From: CAZQIC01 sp964593555
Lineage (GTDB): Bacteria > Bacteroidota > Bacteroidia > JAFLBG01
NCBI GenBank assembly: GCA_964593555.1
Contig: CAZQIC010000073.1
Location: 1 to 22,847 of the forward strand
DNA: 22,847 bases
Direction: 5' to 3'
Each line of letters starts with the position of its first letter. Positions within the stretch are counted from its first letter, which is position 1. Positions 22,408 to 22,847 of the stretch are shown here, piece by piece. The notes below the pieces were generated by a model, which had not been told where the DNA came from, searched no databases, and saw only the letters and a list, made by a program, of their open reading frames with translations. Position numbers and translations under genes: made by a program.

Positions 22408-22414
22408 GTAAAGT

Positions 22415-22440
22415 AAAAATCCCTTTTAAAAGGGATTTTT
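22415..22440 (-). terminator. Terminator-like perfect palindrome between the small substrate and exosortase genes
   Basis: Two 13-base arms (22415-22427 and 22428-22440) are perfect inverted copies with core ATCCCTTTT/AAAAGGGAT. On the minus strand the stem is preceded by A-runs and followed by five T's, like an intrinsic terminator or attenuator. The stop codon of the 69-residue gene sits at its centre, and its edge is 7 bases before the exosortase start codon. Leaky termination would give much more substrate than exosortase message. Confidence 0.6.
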
Positions 22441-22635
22441 TTTAGAGTTATCGTAAATTTTTTTTCCTCCATAAGCAATACCTGCGGCGATGAGGAATGA
22501 AATTCCACCATCAAGTGGAACCGCACATGGCGGCGGCCAGCATGGCGGACCTCCCGGAGGTGGCGGCTGACAAAATACCTTTTTGGCAAAAATGGGTGCT
22601 AAAAGCAAAAGTAGTATTAAAGCTATTTTTTTCAT
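22426..22635 (-). CDS. Tiny proline-rich PID-CTERM-type exosortase substrate
   Basis: The product has 69 residues. Residues 1-17 or 1-22 are a signal peptide (MKKIALILLLLLAPIFA). The middle, about 23-38, is almost only Pro, Gly and Cys (PPPPGGPPCWPPPC; Cys32 and Cys37, plus Cys22 at the signal end). The end is a three-part sorting signal: PLDGG (40-44), a hydrophobic helix (about 45-57, ISFLIAAGIAYGG) and a basic tail (KKIYDNSKK). This matches the PID-CTERM pattern of Bacteroidota exosortase substrates, with Leu for Ile. After signal peptidase and exosortase cleavage only some 20-25 residues would remain. It is the first gene of the operon, with an exosortase 18 bases downstream, so cognate pairing is strongly suggested. 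The function of the released or anchored peptide is unknown. Confidence 0.8.
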   Translation of the reverse strand: MKKIALILLLLLAPIFAKKVFCQPPPPGGPPCWPPPCAVPLDGGISFLIAAGIAYGGKKIYDNSKKNPF

Positions 22636-22660
22636 TTTGTTTTATGGCTTCCTAATTTAA

Positions 22661-22668
22661 CAAAGGTA
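22661..22668 (-). promoter_or_regulatory. Candidate -7 promoter element of the sorting operon
   Basis: TACCTTTG on the minus strand matches TAnnTTTG and lies 26 bases before the start codon at 22635, so a leader of about 20 bases is expected. There is no TTG at the usual -33 distance. That position falls in the terminator hairpin of the upstream gene, so the site is only a candidate. Confidence 0.4.
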
Positions 22669-22680
22669 TTAATTTAATTG

Positions 22681-22718
22681 AATATTGAGAGAGGAAGTAT
22701 TTCCCCTCTCTTAATATT
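22681..22718 (-). terminator. Hairpin after the right-edge gene
   Basis: Bases 22681-22694 and 22705-22718 pair over 14 bp with one G-U pair around a 10-base loop, with a GAGAGG/CCTCTC core. The hairpin follows directly on the stop codon of the gene entering from the right. The sequence after it on the minus strand is AT-rich (CAATTAAATTAAT) but not a clean T-run, so termination may be partial. Confidence 0.6.
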
Positions 22719-22847
22719 TAGTGGCTGTTTATTGTTTTAGTTACCCTGTTATCATCACTTGTAACGGTGATAAATAAAATATTATTTGTAATATTTTTAA
22801 GATTCAGATAAACAACCTGTCCGTTAATTTTTGCATAAGTATCTTCA
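22718..22847 (-). CDS. C-terminus of a probable T9SS type A cargo protein (partial)
   Basis: Only the last 42 codons are in the window, and the start lies beyond 22847. The peptide reads INGQVVYLNLKNITNN then ILFITVTSDDNRVTKTI and ends NSH. This beta-rich pattern, an INGQ(V)-type turn, an NL-N strand, a (G)-Y/L-F-hydrophobic strand and a final K-x-I strand, resembles the end of T9SS type A sorting domains, which send proteins through the outer membrane of Bacteroidota. The usual G-(I/V)-Y is replaced by N-I-L, so the match is imperfect and the call is provisional. The stop codon TAA at 22718-22720 shares its last base with a hairpin. Confidence 0.5.
   Translation of the reverse strand, partial: EDTYAKINGQVVYLNLKNITNNILFITVTSDDNRVTKTINSH

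Noticed and set aside
22404..22589. Second frame of 61 codons over the small cargo gene
   Set aside because: It is arginine/histidine-rich, has no recognisable start context, and overlaps the frame that carries signal peptide and sorting signal.
22566..22635. Lipobox at Cys22 of the small cargo
   Set aside because: The residues before the Cys are KVF rather than the usual L-(A/S)-(G/A). An ordinary signal peptidase I site after Ala17 or Cys22 fits better.

Overview
The window is an AT-rich stretch of a Bacteroidota chromosome. The evidence is a type IX secretion (T9SS) type B sorting domain on a large surface protein, a likely second T9SS sorting tail at the right edge, several promoter candidates of the Bacteroidota TTG-N19/20-TAnnTTTG form, weak Shine-Dalgarno signals, and an exosortase of the XrtX/XrtF kind beside a small PID-CTERM-type protein. 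Most genes are on the minus strand. No tRNA, rRNA, insertion sequence, phage gene or CRISPR array was seen, and no gap between genes exceeds about 150 bases.

Layout. Bases 1-136 hold the 3' end of a plus-strand CinA-like gene, which overlaps tail to tail with a LOG-family gene. From 13071 down to 133 the minus strand carries a packed run: asnB-type asparagine synthase, family 4 glycosyltransferase, Wza-like export lipoprotein, Wzc-like tyrosine autokinase with a Tyr-Gly tail, RfbC, WecA/MraY-like lipid-carrier sugar-phosphate transferase, LysM lytic transglycosylase, UvrA and LOG. The first six form an exopolysaccharide or capsule module: precursor supply (rfbC), initiation on undecaprenyl phosphate (WecA-like), chain building (GT4), chain-length control and export (Wzc, Wza), and probable amidation of a sugar or precursor (AsnB-like). 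No Wzx flippase or Wzy polymerase lies inside the window. A well-formed promoter with nested inverted repeats precedes asnB, and weaker internal promoters precede wza and the WecA-like gene.

Bases 13210-18472 (minus) carry an exported MsrA, a 1042-residue T9SS cargo with a probable seven-bladed beta-propeller, and dihydrolipoyl dehydrogenase. Bases 18584-20961 (plus) carry an M61 peptidase with a PDZ domain and a small four-helix membrane protein with a Met-rich segment. A perfect 23-bp inverted repeat forms a bidirectional terminator between this block and the next.

Bases 22635-21014 (minus) are the most notable part: a compact operon of a 69-residue proline-rich protein with a C-terminal sorting signal (PLDGG, hydrophobic helix, basic tail), an exosortase with Cys82/Arg123/His142, a partner membrane protein, and RidA. 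A terminator-like perfect palindrome sits between the small substrate and the exosortase. This looks like a self-contained protein-sorting unit with its own tiny cargo, about 8 kb beyond the start of the polysaccharide locus. The family is known in outline in Bacteroidota, but the role of so small a cargo is, to my knowledge, not worked out.
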